Below, piece after piece: positions 61,640 through 64,000 of a DNA stretch of 64,000 nt. The notes under the pieces are model-generated. The model searched no databases, had not been told where the DNA came from, and was given only the letters and a program-made list of their open reading frames with translations. The DNA is taken from assembly GCF_000632495.1 (NCBI RefSeq), contig NZ_JFZT01000017.1, positions 111,790 to 175,789 of the forward strand. Direction: 5' to 3'. Both the position numbers and the translations under genes were made by a program. Positions within the stretch are counted from its first letter, which is position 1. Each line of letters starts with the position of its first letter. The DNA is from Candidatus Acidianus copahuensis. GTDB taxonomy: Archaea > Thermoproteota > Thermoprotei_A > Sulfolobales > Sulfolobaceae.

Positions 61640-62620
61640 TTGGTAGAGAAAGCAGAAGAACAGAAAAACTTAGCCCAGTTAGAGGAACAAGAAATAACTG
61701 TAAAAATTAAGAGATTCAGCAAGGAAAAGGGTTCGTGGTGGCAGGAGTACAGACTAAAGGTAGATAGGTTTACACAAATGACTGAAGTTCTAAGGAGGAT
61801 AAAGACTGAACAAGATCCAACAATTTCCTATAGAGCATCTTGTCATATGGCAGTTTGCGGGAGTTGTGGAATGAAGATAAATGGAGAACCAAGACTAGCT
61901 TGTAAAACTTTAGCTCTAGATATTGTAAAGATATACAACTCAAGTACAATTAGCGTAGAACCAATGGATTATTTCCCCGTTCTAAAAGACTTAGTTGTGG
62001 ATTTAGACGAATTTTACGATAAGATGTTTAAGGTAAAGCCTAGATTATATCCAGATAAGGACGTACTTGAAGGTAAAGTAGATCATAGGTTGAAGCCTGA
62101 AGACCAAAGAGAATTATGGAAGTTTGAGCAATGTATATGGTGCGGATTATGTGTATCCTCATGTCCGGCAGTTAGAATTGATCCGGAGTTTCTTGGTCCA
62201 GCAGCCCATGCTAAGGGTTACAGGTTCCTAGCAGATCCTAGAGATACAATTTATGAAGAAAGATTAAAGATCCTTATCGATAGCTCTTGGAGATGCACTT
62301 ATTGCTACCAATGCTTTAATGTGTGCCCTAGGGATGTAGAACCAGTTACGACAATAAAGAAGACTAGAGCTCACACTAAATTCATGAAAGAAAAGACAAA
62401 GGTTGCCGAAACTGGTGAAAAGCACATTGAAAGTATAGTCAGTAGTATTAGAGAGACAGGAAAATTGGAGGAAGCAAAGGTATATCTTAGTACTTATGGT
62501 TTATTAGAGTCTATAAAGGACATGATATATGCAATGCAAAATGGAAAACTGAAGTATGCGCTTGTTCAAGATACCAAAGTTAAAGGCCTTGATCAAATAA
62601 AGAAGATAATGGGTGAGTAA
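61640..62620 (+). CDS. sdhB: Succinate dehydrogenase iron-sulfur subunit
   Basis: A 326-residue protein starting with TTG. The N-terminal plant-type [2Fe-2S] domain has CHMAVCGSCG plus a later Cys in RLACKT (near residue 90). The C-terminal ferredoxin-like part has CIWCGLCVSSCPAV and CTYCYQCFNVCPRDVEP, supplying ligands for the other two clusters. It is longer than bacterial SdhB because of an extended helical tail (KEKTKVAETGEKHIES ...). It moves electrons from FAD toward the membrane subunits. The stop lies next to the sdhC start, with GGTGA for sdhC inside the end of sdhB. Confidence 0.95.
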   Translation: MVEKAEEQKNLAQLEEQEITVKIKRFSKEKGSWWQEYRLKVDRFTQMTEVLRRIKTEQDPTISYRASCHMAVCGSCGMKINGEPRLACKTLALDIVKIYNSSTISVEPMDYFPVLKDLVVDLDEFYDKMFKVKPRLYPDKDVLEGKVDHRLKPEDQRELWKFEQCIWCGLCVSSCPAVRIDPEFLGPAAHAKGYRFLADPRDTIYEERLKILIDSSWRCTYCYQCFNVCPRDVEPVTTIKKTRAHTKFMKEKTKVAETGEKHIESIVSSIRETGKLEEAKVYLSTYGLLESIKDMIYAMQNGKLKYALVQDTKVKGLDQIKKIMGE

Positions 62621-62621
62621 A

Positions 62622-63494
62622 ATGAAGATCGCATATTATCCAGGTTGTGCAACCCATGGTTTGTCCAAAGACGTCGATATAGCGACTAAGAAGGTTTCTG
62701 AAATACTTGGAATTGAACTAGTTGAGGTTGAAGATTGGAACTGTTGTGGGGGAGGATTTCTAGATGAATATGATGAAAAGGCACACGCAGCCCTTAATCT
62801 AAGAAATCTATCAACGGTAGAAAGAATGGGATTAGATAAGATGGTTACTCCTTGCAGCGTTTGCCTGCAAAGTCACAGGTTAGCTATAAGTAAGTACGAC
62901 GAAAATAAGGACTTAAAAAAAGAAGTAGATACGAAACTTAAGGAAGCAGGCATATCCTATCAGAAAAAGGCTACAGCAGAACATATAGTTTGGATTTTAG
63001 TGAAGGATGTCGGATTAGATAATATAAAATCACATGTGAAAAAGCAACTTACTGGTCTAAAGGTAGGTGCATATTATGGCTGTCAAATGTTAAGACCAGA
63101 AAAAGTTATGGGCTTCGAGCCTGCATATAATCCACATAGTATGGAAGACCTGATTGAAGTTACTGGGGCTATGCCAGTAAAGTTTCCTATGGCAATAGCT
63201 TGTTGTGGTTTTCCTTTAATGGGGAGTAACCCTAAGGGTGGAATTAGGTTGGCTTATAATGTAATGAATTCCGCAAAAACTATGGGAGCTGATATATTAG
63301 TTCATCCTTGTAGTTTATGTCATCTACAACTCGATGTAACACAGCTAAAAGTAAAGGCTGAGTTCAACCTTCAATGGACTATGCCTGCCATATATGTTAC
63401 GCAACTATTAGGTTTGGCTTTTGGTCTATCAGCTGAAGAGCTAGGCATAAGTAAAATAGCGCAAAGAGTTCTTAAGGAGAAGGGAATAATATGA
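62622..63494 (+). CDS. sdhC: Succinate dehydrogenase subunit C, CCG-domain type (SdhE-like)
   Basis: About 290 residues starting at ATG 62622, 5 nt after GGTGA (62612-62616); the in-frame GTG at 62613 overlaps that site. It has no transmembrane helices. It contains two cysteine-rich CCG modules: NCCGGGFLDEYDEKAH with TPCSVCLQSHR, and CCGFPLMGSNPKGG with HPCSLCHLQLD, the same arrangement as HdrB of heterodisulfide reductase. In Sulfolobales this replaces the haem-bearing membrane anchor of ordinary complex II and links it to the membrane in a different way. Overlaps sdhD by ATGA. Confidence 0.95.
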   Translation: MKIAYYPGCATHGLSKDVDIATKKVSEILGIELVEVEDWNCCGGGFLDEYDEKAHAALNLRNLSTVERMGLDKMVTPCSVCLQSHRLAISKYDENKDLKKEVDTKLKEAGISYQKKATAEHIVWILVKDVGLDNIKSHVKKQLTGLKVGAYYGCQMLRPEKVMGFEPAYNPHSMEDLIEVTGAMPVKFPMAIACCGFPLMGSNPKGGIRLAYNVMNSAKTMGADILVHPCSLCHLQLDVTQLKVKAEFNLQWTMPAIYVTQLLGLAFGLSAEELGISKIAQRVLKEKGII

Positions 63495-63847
63495 GCGTGG
63501 AAGAGAGTATAGTTAAATACCTAAAAAAACTAGGTGCGGAATTAGGTGAATGGAAGGAAGTGTCTGAAAGACCAGGAAAGGCACCATTTGCAAAAGAACT
63601 AGAGTATAAATTCGAAGATGTTATGTGGGGTAAAATCCACCTTAGAAATGATGGAGAGATATTCATTCACGTAATCTCTAAGATCCCCTTTAATTGGAAA
63701 GATAAGGTAAAGGAGCTCAAGATCAAAGGCCAGATTGAAGATGCTGCTGGAGGATTATTATGGTTAAGAGAAGAGGAAAATAACATTGAAGAAGATATTA
63801 AGTGGATAAAGGAATACTTAGAAAGTTTAGCTAAACAGAATAAATAG
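63491..63847 (+). CDS. sdhD: Succinate dehydrogenase subunit D, small Sulfolobales type
   Basis: A 118-residue soluble protein (MSVEESIVKYLKKLG...). No transmembrane helix is seen, only amphipathic helices at both ends (EESIVKYLKKLGAELGEWKEV; EDIKWIKEYLESLAKQ). Sequence match is to the fourth sdh gene of Sulfolobus as I remember it; the assignment rests mainly on being the last, ATGA-coupled gene of the operon and on size. Its role is probably membrane attachment through the amphipathic helices. Confidence 0.8.
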   Translation: MSVEESIVKYLKKLGAELGEWKEVSERPGKAPFAKELEYKFEDVMWGKIHLRNDGEIFIHVISKIPFNWKDKVKELKIKGQIEDAAGGLLWLREEENNIEEDIKWIKEYLESLAKQNK

Positions 63848-64000
63848 CTTTCTTTAATTTAATTAATTATAAATATTTATAATGATTTGTATAAAAAAGA
63901 TTTTGAGTAATGAAAAATAGTTAATCATGTTATTTTTTGGAGATATTTTTATATTTAATATTATATAGGATATGTAATATATAAGTCTAGCATTTACAAC

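Overview
The window looks like chromosomal DNA of a thermoacidophilic crenarchaeon of the order Sulfolobales (Sulfolobus/Sulfurisphaera/Acidianus/Metallosphaera group; I cannot fix the genus). The evidence is an AT-rich sequence, TATA boxes about 26 nt upstream of many first-gene start codons (leaderless transcripts), GGTGA Shine-Dalgarno motifs at internal operon genes, and typical genes: an archaeal acetyl/propionyl-CoA carboxylase, aRadC, an SsoPTP-like phosphatase, Hel308, an SdhC with CCG domains, a SaGGR-like geranylgeranyl reductase, a sedolisin protease and a P3A proton ATPase. It reads as ordinary core chromosome interrupted by decayed insertion sequences; I see no virus, plasmid or CRISPR array.

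Layout. 0-5 kb (minus strand): the 5' part of a class V aminotransferase, a GH15 glucoamylase/trehalase, a DsrE-like protein, an APC permease and exonuclease III. 5.1-11 kb: a two-gene secretion operon of a giant membrane-anchored sedolisin and a PNGase A-like deglycosylase. 11-15.6 kb: a small unknown protein, a DUF123 protein, a HypE/AIRS-like protein, a dead tnpB and a Ski2-like helicase. 15.8-18.3 kb: an ABC importer with a double permease and no visible binding protein. 19-23 kb: a candidate C/D box sRNA, then the three acetyl/propionyl-CoA carboxylase genes that fix carbon in the 3-hydroxypropionate/4-hydroxybutyrate cycle. 23-29 kb: Hel308, an RHH regulator with a PiT phosphate transporter facing a PhoU-like DUF47 protein, and citrate synthase overlapping a DUF763 gene. 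29-34 kb: a phosphoesterase, GMP synthase glutaminase, NadC, aRadC, a protein phosphatase and endonuclease V. 34.6-43 kb: an isochorismatase-fold hydrolase, a DHH phosphoesterase, a 1-Cys peroxiredoxin, and a P3A H+-ATPase followed almost without gap by a Dpp-like ABC system. 43-46.8 kb: DsrE-like, TPR and membrane proteins among IS remnants, and tRNA-Leu(GAG). 46.9-59.9 kb: aRF1, purine salvage and methylthioadenosine genes, a polyprenyl synthase, an ATP-grasp ligase, an Lrp regulator, two geranylgeranyl-reductase-family enzymes, an Ntn-hydrolase, DUF2070 and a HAD phosphatase. 59.9-63.8 kb: sdhABCD.

How the genes fit together. Central carbon and energy metabolism is well represented (carboxylase, citrate synthase, succinate dehydrogenase), with phosphate uptake, NAD and purine metabolism, and isoprenoid or quinone chemistry (a probable long-chain prenyl synthase plus two saturating reductases). 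Several DNA-processing enzymes are present (Hel308, a second Ski2-like helicase, aRadC, endonuclease V, exonuclease III). Neighbours are packed tightly, with overlapping starts and at least five tail-to-tail 3' overlaps.

The most unusual item is the 39.4-43.0 kb ABC system. Both ATPase subunits have lost most recognisable nucleotide-binding and hydrolysis residues while both permeases look intact, and the set directly follows a proton-pumping ATPase gene. Other points worth a look are an ATP-grasp gene whose only well-placed start is an ATA codon behind a perfect Shine-Dalgarno, an aRF1 gene whose conserved N-terminus lacks a usual start codon, a palindrome sitting on the peroxiredoxin promoter, and the sedolisin/PNGase A pair.
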